From the NCBI GenBank assembly GCA_963773155.1, contig CAVZAB010000021.1, positions 54,372-118,371 on the forward strand: 64,000 nucleotides of DNA. Reading direction: 5' to 3'. The notes under the pieces are model-generated. The model searched no databases and was not told where the DNA came from. It worked only from the letters and a program-made list of their open reading frames with translations. How positions within the stretch are numbered: the stretch's first letter is position 1; every line of letters begins with the position of its first letter. Source of the stretch: CAVZAB01 sp963773155 (GTDB taxonomy: Bacteria > Pseudomonadota > Alphaproteobacteria > Rhizobiales > Beijerinckiaceae). Position numbers and translations under genes: made by a program. Shown here one piece after another: positions 18,381-27,466 of this stretch.

Positions 18381-18734
18381 ATGGTTGAGTTTTCTGGACG
18401 CCTTGACGCCGTCTTCCACGCCCTGTCGGACCCGACACGGCGGGCCATGCTCGGGCAATTGAGCGAGCGGGACCGATCCATCGGCGAATTGGCGACTCCG
18501 TTCCGCATGACGCTCGCCGGCGCATCGAAGCATGTGCGCGTGCTGGAGCGCGCTGGGCTCGTGACACGCATGATCCGCGGCCGGATTCATCGCTGTCGCC
18601 TTCAGGCGGGGCGGCTCGCGGAGGCCGACGCATGGCTCAAACAATACGAGGGCTTCTGGAGTGGCAGTCTCGAAAACCTCGACGTGATCCTGCGCGAGGA
18701 AGACCGGAAAAGCACCGCAGCAAAGGAAGGATAA
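18381..18734 (+). CDS. ArsR-family winged-helix regulator
   Basis: A 117-aa DNA-binding protein. The winged helix covers about 10-85, with RLDAVFHALSDPTRRAMLGQ, the recognition helix region TLAGASKHVRVLERAGLV, and the wing TRMIRGRIHRCRL. There are no cysteine metal ligands in the helix that senses metals in ArsR/SmtB, so it belongs to the metal-independent subgroup that is usually paired with an SRPBCC protein. That partner follows 5 bases downstream with its own AAGGAAGG ribosome-binding site. ATG 18381 directly precedes the domain; longer frames upstream are not conserved-looking. Confidence 0.9.
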   Translation: MVEFSGRLDAVFHALSDPTRRAMLGQLSERDRSIGELATPFRMTLAGASKHVRVLERAGLVTRMIRGRIHRCRLQAGRLAEADAWLKQYEGFWSGSLENLDVILREEDRKSTAAKEG

Positions 18735-18739
18735 ACACA

Positions 18740-19315
18740 ATGAATGCGACGACGATAACTACTGGCATGGACAGCAATGGTGCCGAGCCCTATGCGACAA
18801 TGCCGGCGCCGGCGACGGTACGGATCGAGCGCATTCTACCCGGCCCGCCAGAGCGCGTCTGGGCGTATGTCACGGAGTCCGACAAACGCCGCAAATGGGT
18901 TGCCGAGGGGCCGATGGATCTGCGGCAGGACGGCGCGGTCGCGCTCACCTTCCGCAACAATGACCTTTCGAATGAAGCGGGGCGCCCCGGCAGCCATTGC
19001 CCGGCCGGCGGCGTTGACCACCAGATGAACGGCGTGATCGTTCGCTGCGAACCGCCGCGCCTGCTAGTTTTCCGCTGGAGTCAGGCCGCCGCGGCCTCGG
19101 AGGTGACGTTCGAACTATCGCCGCTTGGCGGCGACACACGCATGCTCGTTACGCACCGTCGCCTCGCCGACCGCAAGCAGTTGCTCAGTGTCTCCGCCGG
19201 CTGGCACGTGCATATCGGCATCCTCCGGGATCTTCTGTCGGACGAGGCGCCCCGCAGTTTCTGGTCGGAGCACGGGCGGCTCGAGAAGATCTACGGCGAG
19301 CGGTTTGCCGAATAG
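18740..19315 (+). CDS. SRPBCC (AHSA1/START-like) ligand-binding protein
   Basis: A 191-aa protein with the SRPBCC fold. VRIERILPGPPERVWAYVT at about 28-46 is the typical first strand and helix. VFRWSQAAAASEVTFELSP and the long C-terminal helix GWHVHIGILRDLLSDEA complete the hydrophobic cavity. Such proteins paired with ArsR regulators are thought to bind hydrophobic ligands or act as Hsp90-activator-like factors; the ligand is unknown. A strong Shine-Dalgarno, AAGGAAGG at 18723-18730, fixes the ATG at 18740. The gene converges with the DUF3429 gene with only one base between the stops. Confidence 0.9.
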   Translation: MNATTITTGMDSNGAEPYATMPAPATVRIERILPGPPERVWAYVTESDKRRKWVAEGPMDLRQDGAVALTFRNNDLSNEAGRPGSHCPAGGVDHQMNGVIVRCEPPRLLVFRWSQAAAASEVTFELSPLGGDTRMLVTHRRLADRKQLLSVSAGWHVHIGILRDLLSDEAPRSFWSEHGRLEKIYGERFAE

Positions 19316-19316
19316 T

Positions 19317-19820
19317 CTAGCGTAAAGATTGGGGAACGACGGCGGCCGCCACGACAAGGCAAGCGATGACGGCAATGGTAAGCGGCAGGCGCAGGCGCGA
19401 AAACCATTGCGGCAGGGCGCCGGAGCGCGCCCCGACGAGGTCCCAAAGACCCTGGGTCGCAAAGCCGGCGATAAGCAAACTCAAGGGCGCGAAAGCTTGC
19501 CCATGGACGCTCAGAAGCAGAATGGCTGACCAGCCCACCAGGGCGGGGATAATCGACACGCCGAGCGCCAGCGCCTGGGCCGAGCGATTGCGCTCGCCAA
19601 GTGTGGCGCCCCAGCGGATACCGCCGAGAAAGGAAAGGATAACGGCGCCGTAGCCGATCAGCGCGGCGAGCGCGAGCGAAATGGTAGCGGTAGGCCGCGG
19701 CGCCGCAAAGAGCAGCGCCGTCAGCCCGAAAAAAGGCAGAAGACCAGCGAGCGACAGCACAAGAGCTGTCGCCGGTACGCGTTTGGTTTCGCCGATCGTT
19801 TCGCTCGAAAATATCGTCAT
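19317..19820 (-). CDS. DUF3429 family membrane protein
   Basis: A 167-aa inner-membrane protein with five hydrophobic spans. The family-typical FLGGIRWGATLGERN lies at about 64-78, and the order of spans (ALVLSLAGLLPFFGL first) matches DUF3429. Function unknown. It is transcribed with the TIGR02186 gene, 4 bases downstream of its stop, so it may belong to that operon. Confidence 0.88.
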   Translation of the reverse strand: MTIFSSETIGETKRVPATALVLSLAGLLPFFGLTALLFAAPRPTATISLALAALIGYGAVILSFLGGIRWGATLGERNRSAQALALGVSIIPALVGWSAILLLSVHGQAFAPLSLLIAGFATQGLWDLVGARSGALPQWFSRLRLPLTIAVIACLVVAAAVVPQSLR

Positions 19821-19824
19821 TCTT

Positions 19825-20598
19825 TCACTCCCGGCGGAAGATCACGGTGGCGAGCCAGCCGATAGCGATGGCAATGAGGGCTGTCATCAATCCATAGAGC
19901 AAGCCGTGCTGATAGGCCATATCGGTGATCCTATGCTCGATTCCTTCCTTGATCACCTGGAAGCCGAGCGTTCCCTTAGTTAGCTGGACGCCTTCGGCGA
20001 AGACTGCAACTTCGACATCGTAGTGGCCGAGTGGCGCGGTACCGGGTATGCGAATCTCGGTCTGAAACAGATTGGGAGAAAGGAAGCGCACGACGCCGCT
20101 TTGCTCGAGGAATAATCTCTCCGCCTTGCGCAGGCGGATCAGAGCCTGGCGAAAGTCAGGCTCATCGGGATCGGCGCTGCGGGTCCGGTCGCCCTGCGCT
20201 GGTACCAATGGATCGATGCCGATTTTGAGCTTGTTGCGAACTTCCGCGTCGGAAATGTCGGCAAGCGGCCGGTTGGACAATATGGCGATGAAGGAGGGGA
20301 TGGCGATGTATTTTCGCTGATCGAGGTTGAGCCATAGCGGGCCGGCGCGTTTTTTCTCGCGCACGATGACCTGTCCGCGCGGCCCTTTGACGGTGACGAC
20401 GACATCGTATGCGGCGCTCCGGGCGACCGTTGCGGCATCGCGGCCGATCGCACCGAACAGGGCAATGTCGGCGCCGCCAAACTTCTGGGTTATGGCGACT
20501 TTTTCGGAGGACAGCGTGACGATGAGGTCTTCAGCCGTGGCCGGGTTCAATCCGCATAGCCACAGTGCCAGAGCGAGCTGCCTTGCCAAGCGGCACAT
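19825..20598 (-). CDS. TIGR02186 family protein
   Basis: A 257-aa protein with a signal peptide (LALALWLCGLNPATA), an extracytoplasmic domain (LIVTLSSEKVAITQKFGGADIALFGAI) and a C-terminal membrane anchor (GLLYGLMTALIAIAIGWLATVIF), ending with basic residues. This is the architecture of TIGR02186 proteins, which in alphaproteobacteria sit directly after a TauE/SafE exporter gene. The role is unknown; the fixed pairing suggests an accessory subunit of the exporter. The ATG at 20598 overlaps the exporter stop (TGATG). A GTG three bases earlier is possible. Confidence 0.9.
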   Translation of the reverse strand: MCRLARQLALALWLCGLNPATAEDLIVTLSSEKVAITQKFGGADIALFGAIGRDAATVARSAAYDVVVTVKGPRGQVIVREKKRAGPLWLNLDQRKYIAIPSFIAILSNRPLADISDAEVRNKLKIGIDPLVPAQGDRTRSADPDEPDFRQALIRLRKAERLFLEQSGVVRFLSPNLFQTEIRIPGTAPLGHYDVEVAVFAEGVQLTKGTLGFQVIKEGIEHRITDMAYQHGLLYGLMTALIAIAIGWLATVIFRRE

Positions 20599-21539
20599 CA
20601 CCGCAACGTCTCGGTGCGCATGGTTTCTGTGCTGGTGACGGAGAAGGGATCGCGCGGCTTGGCGACAATGTCGAATGCAAAACGAAGGCCGACACCGAAA
20701 ATCAGCAAGGCCAGGAGCAGGCGAAAATGATCGCCGCGGAGGCTGCCGCCTGCCTGGGCGCCGAACTGCGCGCCGAAGACACCGCCGACAATCAGCAGGA
20801 GCGCAAGAACGACGTCGACAGACTGGTTGGTATAGGCATGCAGCATCGTCGTCGCAATCATGGTGAAGAGGATCTGAAAAAGCGAAGTGCCGACGACGAC
20901 CGCGGTCGGCACCCGAAATATATAGATCAGTGCCGGCACGAGGATAAAGCCGCCGCCGATGCCGAGCACCGCGCCGGCAAAACCAATGAATGTCGAAAGG
21001 GCGAGCAGCGGCAACACGCTGACATAGAGGCCCGAACGGTGAAAGCGGACTTTAAGGGGCAGGCCTTCGTACCAGGCGTGCCGGCCGGCCTTCTTGGCCG
21101 GCTTCTTGTCGCCTTTGCGCGCCGAAAGAACTGCGCCAAGGCTTTCGACCAGCATCAGGGCGCCGATCGTGCCAAGCAGAGTCACATAGGACAGAACGAT
21201 GATGGTCTCGAGCTGGCCAATGCGGCGCATCTGATTGAAAAAGGACACGCCGAGCCACGTGCCGACAAGGCCGCCGGCCAGCAGCACGCAGCCTAGTTTG
21301 ACGTCAAGCGCGCGCTTACGCCAGTAGACGATCGAGCCAGTCACCGAGGAGGCGGCGATCTGCGAGGCTTCGGTCGCCACCGCTATCGCCGGCGGAATGC
21401 CGACAAAAATCAACAGCGGGGTCATCAGGAAGCCGCCGCCGACACCGAACATGCCGGAAATGAAGCCGACGGCGACGCTCATCCCGAGCAGCACGAAAAT
21501 ATCGACCGGAAGTTCCGCGATGGGAAGATAAATTTGCAC
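20598..21539 (-). CDS. TauE/SafE family sulfite/organic-anion exporter
   Basis: A 313-aa permease with about eight hydrophobic spans in two repeats. Each repeat carries the glycine-rich family motif: GFISGMFGVGGGFLMTPLLIF at about 25-45 and GFAGAVLGIGGGFILVPAL at about 190-208. Family members export sulfite, sulfoacetate or related anions. A long cytoplasmic loop (ARKGDKKPAKKAGRHAWYEG) separates the halves. It is followed, with overlapping stop and start, by the TIGR02186 gene, its usual companion. The substrate cannot be deduced here. Confidence 0.92.
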   Translation of the reverse strand: MQIYLPIAELPVDIFVLLGMSVAVGFISGMFGVGGGFLMTPLLIFVGIPPAIAVATEASQIAASSVTGSIVYWRKRALDVKLGCVLLAGGLVGTWLGVSFFNQMRRIGQLETIIVLSYVTLLGTIGALMLVESLGAVLSARKGDKKPAKKAGRHAWYEGLPLKVRFHRSGLYVSVLPLLALSTFIGFAGAVLGIGGGFILVPALIYIFRVPTAVVVGTSLFQILFTMIATTMLHAYTNQSVDVVLALLLIVGGVFGAQFGAQAGGSLRGDHFRLLLALLIFGVGLRFAFDIVAKPRDPFSVTSTETMRTETLR

Positions 21540-21677
21540 AATCGGGCCCCTCGGTCTGGTGCCAAATCACGGTGTTGAAAAGGAAGGCGTGGGGCTTTGG
21601 CCCTCGTTCCTAGCAGGGCCGACATGAATGCGCTGTTAACATCGGCCGCAGCGAGCCACAAGCGCGCGTCCGGCAGT

Positions 21678-24600
21678 TTACAGCCGGGTAACCTTCGGTC
21701 GCGCCGGCAGGCGCGCCGGGCTCTTGGAATCGGCTTTCTGGCCGAGCGCATCCCAGCCGCCTGGCGGCGCACTGACTTCATTGGCAGTCGGATCGACGGC
21801 CTTGGGCTGGAATTGGCCGACCAGTGCCTTGGCAGCCTCTAAGGCGGCGCTGTCAAGCTTGGCGGCAACCTCGTCGCGCTTCTTGGCGGCATCATCGTCG
21901 CCTTGTGCGGCCGCCGCCGAAAACCACAGATAGGATTGGCTCAAGTTCTGGTCGACCCCGAGACCGCGCGCGTAGAGGATGGCCAGATTGTACTGGCTGT
22001 CGGCGACGCCGAGTTCGGCGGCCTTCTTGAACCAGATTGCCGCGGTCGCATAATCCGGCTTGCCAGTTGCCCCTTCGGCCGTCATGACAGCAAGATTGTG
22101 CATGGCCCGGGCATTGCCGCGCTCGCTCGCCCGCTGGTACCATAATTTGGCAAGCGACGGGTCGCGGGTGACGCCCATACCCTTTTCAAAGAGAGTAGCA
22201 AGGCGATATTGAGCCGGCGCGAGCCCTTGCGTTGCCGCCCTCTCGAGCCAAAGCGCCGCCGCCTTGAGATCGCGGGCGACAGTGCGGCCGTCGAAATAGG
22301 CAACGCCGAGTTCGTATTGCGCCGCCGCATGGCCGGCGTTAGCGGCCACGCTCAGCGAAGGCTCAGGTCCACGGCCGGCGGGACCCGTTCCCGGCGCCAA
22401 AGGATTGGTCTGGCTGGTCTGATTGGGGGGATTGGCCGAGGCCAGCGGTAGGAAGCCCACCGCCGGGGGATTCTGGCCAGCTGGCGCCAACAATAGCGAT
22501 TGGACCGGGTTTTCCGGCATTGGTACATTCTCTGTCCTTGGCTGCGGCTGTGGCGGCGCGGCGGTCTCGCCGCCGGGCACTGCGCTCGGCGCTGCTTCGC
22601 CGGCCGGCGCCGGCGGCCGTTCTTTGGAGGGTCCGCCGCTCTCGGGATTGGGCGACGTGACGAGCGCATCGCCGATCGTCTCGCCGGCCGGCATGATGAG
22701 ATAGAGGGCGAGGGCGGCCGCGCAGAGGACGGCGAAGGCAAGACCAGCAATCCAGAGCCGCCGTCCGCGCGGCCGCTGGGCTGGCGCAGTGCCTGCGCCA
22801 CTCGGCGTCGCCGCGGCGAGCGGCACACCACGCTTTTGCGCGGCAGCGAGTGCTGCCTCGGCTGCAGCCGCCTGGGCGGCACGACGCGCTGCGGCAATGA
22901 AGCCGGCCTGGCCTGGCGTTGGCTGGCTCGCCTCCAACTCGTCGCTCGGTGCGCCATTCTTGCGTGGCGGGGCAAGTCCGGATCCCGGCTCGATCAGTAC
23001 ATCAAACCCATCCTTGGCCGGCAGCGCTGCGGCGGCCGGCGGCAAGGGCGGTGCGGCGGCTGGTGCGACAGCCGCTGTCAACTCGGTCGCCGGCACCGGC
23101 TCGACTGGCCGGGTTTCCTGACGCTGGTCGAGACTACTTAGCCGGGCGACGACCTTTTCGAGCGTCGCATGAACGGCGGTCAGCGTCGCATAGACCCGGC
23201 GGTCGGCGTTGTCCTGCGACTGGCGGATATCGGTGAGCTGGCGGGCGATAGCCTCACCGCTGTCGGGGTCTGCCGTGACCGGCCTTGCGGGCAATGTCTC
23301 GAGCGCCTCGCGCGCAGCGCTCTTTGCAACTGTGTCGATCGCGTCCAGAGTGGTCTGCCGCGTCTCATCCAACCGGCTGAAGAGATCGAGAATCGATCGT
23401 TGCAGCGAGGTCAGGGAAATCAGCCCCTCGTCGGACCGTTCAATCCGCTCGACGATCCGCGACACCTGAGCTTCGAGCGTCGCAAAGGAAAGCTCGGAGG
23501 GCTGGCTCGCGCCCACTTTTTCAGTCAGTGCGCGCAGCTGCTCTTCGATCGGGCGCAGCGCTACCGGCGACGGCCCGGATGGCTGCGCTAGGCGTTCCTG
23601 GATCGCCTCGAGGCGGCGCAGCGCCAACCGCCCATCTTCGGCGCGGGTCAGCTGCAGCGTCGATTGGCGTTCGAGCAGTTCCAGCAATTGGGCGATGCGG
23701 GCATCGACTGCGGCGAGCGATCGGGCGGCCGGGTGTTCGCTCACCAGCTGCCGGATCTCGCCCAGGAGTGCTGCAGTCTCAGCCTGCCTGGTGGCGGGGT
23801 CGCCGAGCGCTGCCAGCGTCGTGTCGATCGCCCCGAAGCGCCCTTCAAGGCGGGCCATAGGCTCGGATTGGGCAGAGCGGGCGCTTTCGAGATTGGTCTC
23901 CAGACGGCGAACGAGCGTCGCGAGCTCGCCAAAATCCTCCTTGGTGGCCTCGCGCGAGCGATCGAGCCCCGCCATCAGCCCCGCCTGCAGGTCATGAACA
24001 GCCGTCTGACCGGGCAGGGCGTCGATCCGGGCGGTCAACGCCGCCAAGCCCTGATCGAGCTTTGCCGCAAGTGGCGCAGCGCCGCTGGCGCCGATCCGCT
24101 CACCCAGATCGTCGATTGTCCGAGCGAGGGCGACAGCCGACTGCCGGGTCGGCAGGTCCTGGCTCAGCTGTTCCAGCCCTTCCGCGAGCGCCCCGATTTG
24201 TCGTTCGAGCGGTTCGATTTGCGGCGCCGGACGGGTGACGAGCTGTTCGAACAGGCGGTGCAGCGCCCGCAGCTGGTCGGCAATATCGTCGAATTTCCGG
24301 TCGTCCGGATGAGCCACATGGGCGGCTTCAATCTTGCGCGCGATCGCCGACAGGTCGCCGTCGAGAGACGCGATCATGTCGCGCGGATCGGCGTTCTGGA
24401 TCATCGTTCTGAGGTCGGCCGCCATGGCTTCTACCGGCAACAAAGTCCGGTCAGGCAGGTCGTCGATCCGCTGCGCCAAGCGCGACAGCATCGCCTCGAG
24501 TGCGATCAGCCGGTCGCCGGGCGCGAGGCCCGCCACGGTGCCGGCAAGTGCCGCCACCTCTTGGGCGATCTGGTCGAGACCCGGCGCCGCTTCGCGCCGC

Positions 24601-25319
24601 CTACCCGCCTCCAGCCGTTCGGCGAACCGCTCGAATTCGGTGCGAAAGGCGTCGATCGCCTTGGCATCCCATTCGCTACGAAGTGCATTCAGGGCCTGTT
24701 CAATCTGAGCGAGCGCATCGGCAAGCCGGGTATCGATTAGCCGGTCGATGTCAGGCCCCAGATTCGCCGCTGCCGCACCGGTTCCCGCCAACCCATCGAT
24801 CGTCCGGTCACGATCGGCCATCGCGTCGGTCTTGGCCGGTGCCGCTCCGAGCGACGGCCCGTTTCTTTGCGCGGTCAGCAACTCCAGCAGCGCGTTCAAT
24901 TTGGTGGTCAGGTCCGATCGATCGCCGGTCTCAGCGCTTGGCGGTTGCGGCGTGGCAAGCCCATCGCGTTCATGGTCGCGCCCCCTGCGGCCCATCCGTT
25001 GTCCCATCTCGGTCAATTGCGCGGCCATCGCGGCCAGGCTTGTTGCGCTGCCTTGCCCGCGCCCCTTGGGCGGGGCTGCCGGCGGCGGGTCGCCGGCCGG
25101 CGCCTCGGCGGGCTTGCGCTGCAGGCGCTGGGTCAGGGCCGCGAGCCGTGCGTCGGAATCCATATCGTGCGGTTCGATCCCCAGTTCCGCCGCCTGTTCT
25201 GCGATCACCGAGTTGAGCCACTCGCCGAGGCTCATGCCAGCGCGTCGGGCGGCCTCCTTGGCCGCGTCCCGAACGTCGGCTCCGACCCCCTTAACGTTCC
25301 ATGGAACGGCCTTGTTCAT
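21678..25319 (-). CDS. Giant PodJ-like polar/coiled-coil protein with Sel1-like repeats
   Basis: A 1213-aa protein. The N-terminus MNKAVPWNVKGVGADVRDAA resembles PodJ-type polarity factors; it is followed by a very long cytoplasmic region rich in Ala, Glu, Arg and Leu with coiled-coil periodicity (about 180-780). A single membrane span is at about 855-877 (WIAGLAFAVLCAAALALYLI), then a Pro-rich periplasmic linker (about 880-985) and four or so Sel1-like repeats (about 990-1140, for example AAQYELGVAYFDGRTVARDL). PodJ organises pole development and recruits division or pilus factors in Caulobacter; function here is inferred from architecture. No peptidoglycan-binding domain follows the repeats. 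It is a single gene. Confidence 0.85.
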   Translation of the reverse strand: MNKAVPWNVKGVGADVRDAAKEAARRAGMSLGEWLNSVIAEQAAELGIEPHDMDSDARLAALTQRLQRKPAEAPAGDPPPAAPPKGRGQGSATSLAAMAAQLTEMGQRMGRRGRDHERDGLATPQPPSAETGDRSDLTTKLNALLELLTAQRNGPSLGAAPAKTDAMADRDRTIDGLAGTGAAAANLGPDIDRLIDTRLADALAQIEQALNALRSEWDAKAIDAFRTEFERFAERLEAGRRREAAPGLDQIAQEVAALAGTVAGLAPGDRLIALEAMLSRLAQRIDDLPDRTLLPVEAMAADLRTMIQNADPRDMIASLDGDLSAIARKIEAAHVAHPDDRKFDDIADQLRALHRLFEQLVTRPAPQIEPLERQIGALAEGLEQLSQDLPTRQSAVALARTIDDLGERIGASGAAPLAAKLDQGLAALTARIDALPGQTAVHDLQAGLMAGLDRSREATKEDFGELATLVRRLETNLESARSAQSEPMARLEGRFGAIDTTLAALGDPATRQAETAALLGEIRQLVSEHPAARSLAAVDARIAQLLELLERQSTLQLTRAEDGRLALRRLEAIQERLAQPSGPSPVALRPIEEQLRALTEKVGASQPSELSFATLEAQVSRIVERIERSDEGLISLTSLQRSILDLFSRLDETRQTTLDAIDTVAKSAAREALETLPARPVTADPDSGEAIARQLTDIRQSQDNADRRVYATLTAVHATLEKVVARLSSLDQRQETRPVEPVPATELTAAVAPAAAPPLPPAAAALPAKDGFDVLIEPGSGLAPPRKNGAPSDELEASQPTPGQAGFIAAARRAAQAAAAEAALAAAQKRGVPLAAATPSGAGTAPAQRPRGRRLWIAGLAFAVLCAAALALYLIMPAGETIGDALVTSPNPESGGPSKERPPAPAGEAAPSAVPGGETAAPPQPQPRTENVPMPENPVQSLLLAPAGQNPPAVGFLPLASANPPNQTSQTNPLAPGTGPAGRGPEPSLSVAANAGHAAAQYELGVAYFDGRTVARDLKAAALWLERAATQGLAPAQYRLATLFEKGMGVTRDPSLAKLWYQRASERGNARAMHNLAVMTAEGATGKPDYATAAIWFKKAAELGVADSQYNLAILYARGLGVDQNLSQSYLWFSAAAAQGDDDAAKKRDEVAAKLDSAALEAAKALVGQFQPKAVDPTANEVSAPPGGWDALGQKADSKSPARLPARPKVTRL

Positions 25320-25521
25320 TCCTGTGCCTGGCGGGTCATCGCTCGACCCTCGTTGGAAAGTTCCGTTACGGACAGACTGAACGCAACAAATCAGCCGCGC
25401 CTCCAGCTTGCCCTTCCCGGCAGCGACTTTCGAGGGGAGATGGTAAACGATACGTTAAAAATTGCCGGGTGGGGCGGCCGGGGCACAGGCGTGGCAAACA
25501 TTAGCCATCCCGACGGGAGGA

Positions 25522-25539
25522 TAGTTTACATATGAACTA
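25522..25539. promoter_or_regulatory. Short inverted repeat TAGTT-8-AACTA upstream of the beta-oxidation operon
   Basis: TAGTT (25522-25526) and AACTA (25535-25539) flank an AT-rich core containing CATATG, 72 bases before the acyl-CoA dehydrogenase start. It could be an operator for a fatty-acid-responsive TetR/GntR repressor, but the arms are only 5 bases long and no regulator gene is adjacent. Confidence 0.22.
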
Positions 25540-25611
25540 AATTGGATCATAGTGACGTCCGGTTCTGGGCATGGCATCGCCGGGCGGACGCGATATGCCG
25601 AGGGAGGCCTT

Positions 25612-27408
25612 ATGCCGACATACCGGGCTCCGGTTGACGAGGTCCTGTTCCTTTTGCGCGACGTGTTCCAATGGGAGCGTTATGCGAATGTGCCGGGCTT
25701 TTCCGATCTCAATGCCGAAATGCTCGAGGCGGTTTTGCGGCAGGCAGCGCGGCTTTGCGAAGATGTGCTGCAGCCGCTCAACCAGACCGGTGATCGCGAG
25801 GGCTGCCGCAGGCTGCCCGACGGCGGCATTGCGACGCCGAGCGGCTTTCGCGAGGCCTATCGCGCCTATGCCGAGGGCGGCTGGATCGGCCTATCGGCCG
25901 ACCAGCGCTTCGGCGGCCAGGGCCTGCCCTATACGATTGCCGCTGTCATGAACGAGTTTTCGGCCGCCGCCAACATGGCCTTTTCCATGTATCCCGGCTT
26001 GACGATCACCGCGCTCTCGGCCCTGCTGCGACATGGTACCGAGGCTCAGAAGGCCTTCTATGGGGCCAAAATGACCGAAGGCCGCTGGTCAGGCACCATG
26101 AACCTCACCGAGCCGCATTGCGGAACCGATCTCGGGCTCTTGCGGACCAAGGCTGTGCCGTTGGCGGGTGGCGCCTATGCGATCAGCGGCCAGAAGATCT
26201 TCATTTCGGCCGGCGAGCACGATCTTGCCGAAAATATTGTCCATCTTGTCCTTGCCCGCATCGAGGGCGCGCCGGCCGGCACCAAGGGGCTTTCCCTGTT
26301 CATCGTGCCGAAATTTGTGCACGACGATCCGGACCTTCCAGGCCGGCGCAATGCGGTGAGTTGTGGGTCGATCGAAAATAAAATGGGCATTCACGGCAAT
26401 GCGACTTGCGTGATGAATTTCGACGGCGCCATTGGATTTCTCCTCGGCGAGCCCAATCGGGGCTTGCCGGCCATGTTCGTGATGATGAACGAGGCCCGCC
26501 TCGGTGTTGCGGTGCAAGGCCTGGCCCAGTCGGAGGTCGCCTATCAGAACGCCGCCGCCTATGCCAAAACGCGCCTGCAGATGCGGGCCCTGACCGGCGC
26601 CAAGTTCCCCAACCAGCCGGCCGATCCCCTCATCGTGCAACCGGATGTGCGGCGGAATCTTCTGGAGATCAGGGCGTTCAACGAGGCGGCCCGGGCGCTG
26701 GTCCTTTGGACGGCGCTGCGCTGCGACGTCGCTCGGCGCGTCGACTTCGACCAGAAGGCGCGTCAGGAGGCGGAGGATCATCTCGGCCTAATGACGCCGC
26801 TGATGAAGGGCTTCCTCACTGATCGCGGCTTCGACAATACGGTCAAGGCGCAGCAATTGTTCGGCGGACACGGCTATATCCGCGAGAACGGCATGGAACA
26901 ATTCGTCCGTGACGCCCGCATCGCGATGATTTATGAAGGCGCCAACGCCGTCCAGGCGATCGATCTTGTCGGCCGCAAATTGCCGATGCATGGCGGCCGG
27001 GCGATCATCGCCTTCTTCGGCGAGGTTGGCGCCTTCATTGCCCAGAACGAGTCGCCGGAGGCCATGCGGCCCTTTGTGGCGCCGCTACGCGAGGGGCTTG
27101 GGCATTTGCAGCAGGCGACCTTGTGGTTCATGAACCATGCGATGTCAAAGCCGGACAATGCCGGTGCAGGTTCTTATGCGTATATGCACTTGTTCGGATT
27201 GGTCGGGCTTGGCTTCATGTGGGCTCAGATTGCCCGCGCGTCACTCGCCAGCCGGGCCCGCGGCGCTGTGGCGCGCGAAGCGGCGGAGGCGCGTCTGATG
27301 ACCGGCCGCTACTTCATGGAGCGGATGCTGCCGGAAACGCAGTTTCAGCTGACCCGGATAACGGCCGGCAGCGATGCGCTGATGGCGATGCCTACGGATT
27401 ATTTCTAA
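25612..27408 (+). CDS. Acyl-CoA dehydrogenase, long (DmdC/FadE-like) subfamily
   Basis: A 598-aa FAD enzyme catalysing the first, desaturating step of beta-oxidation. Motifs in order: FAD/substrate loop MNLTEPHCGTDLGLLRTKA (about 163-181), IENKMGIHGNATCVMNFDG, the FAD-binding QLFGGHGYIRENGMEQ and the catalytic-Glu segment IYEGANAVQAIDLVGRKL near 440-457. A C-terminal domain of about 130 aa follows, as in the 590-600-residue subfamily that includes methylmercaptopropionyl-CoA dehydrogenase. Chain-length specificity cannot be read off. ATG 25612 is preceded by AGGGAGG, supporting this start over 25552. It leads an operon with thiolase and a FadB-like enzyme. Confidence 0.95.
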   Translation: MPTYRAPVDEVLFLLRDVFQWERYANVPGFSDLNAEMLEAVLRQAARLCEDVLQPLNQTGDREGCRRLPDGGIATPSGFREAYRAYAEGGWIGLSADQRFGGQGLPYTIAAVMNEFSAAANMAFSMYPGLTITALSALLRHGTEAQKAFYGAKMTEGRWSGTMNLTEPHCGTDLGLLRTKAVPLAGGAYAISGQKIFISAGEHDLAENIVHLVLARIEGAPAGTKGLSLFIVPKFVHDDPDLPGRRNAVSCGSIENKMGIHGNATCVMNFDGAIGFLLGEPNRGLPAMFVMMNEARLGVAVQGLAQSEVAYQNAAAYAKTRLQMRALTGAKFPNQPADPLIVQPDVRRNLLEIRAFNEAARALVLWTALRCDVARRVDFDQKARQEAEDHLGLMTPLMKGFLTDRGFDNTVKAQQLFGGHGYIRENGMEQFVRDARIAMIYEGANAVQAIDLVGRKLPMHGGRAIIAFFGEVGAFIAQNESPEAMRPFVAPLREGLGHLQQATLWFMNHAMSKPDNAGAGSYAYMHLFGLVGLGFMWAQIARASLASRARGAVAREAAEARLMTGRYFMERMLPETQFQLTRITAGSDALMAMPTDYF

Positions 27409-27466
27409 GAGAGGCCGGGGACAACATTGCCGGCCTGGCTTGACGCGGTCTGAACAGGGGGCACGA

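Noticed and set aside
24500..25216. Long plus-strand frames opposite the PodJ-like gene
   Set aside because: Arg/Pro/Ala-rich shadows of a GC-rich coding strand without domain patterns.
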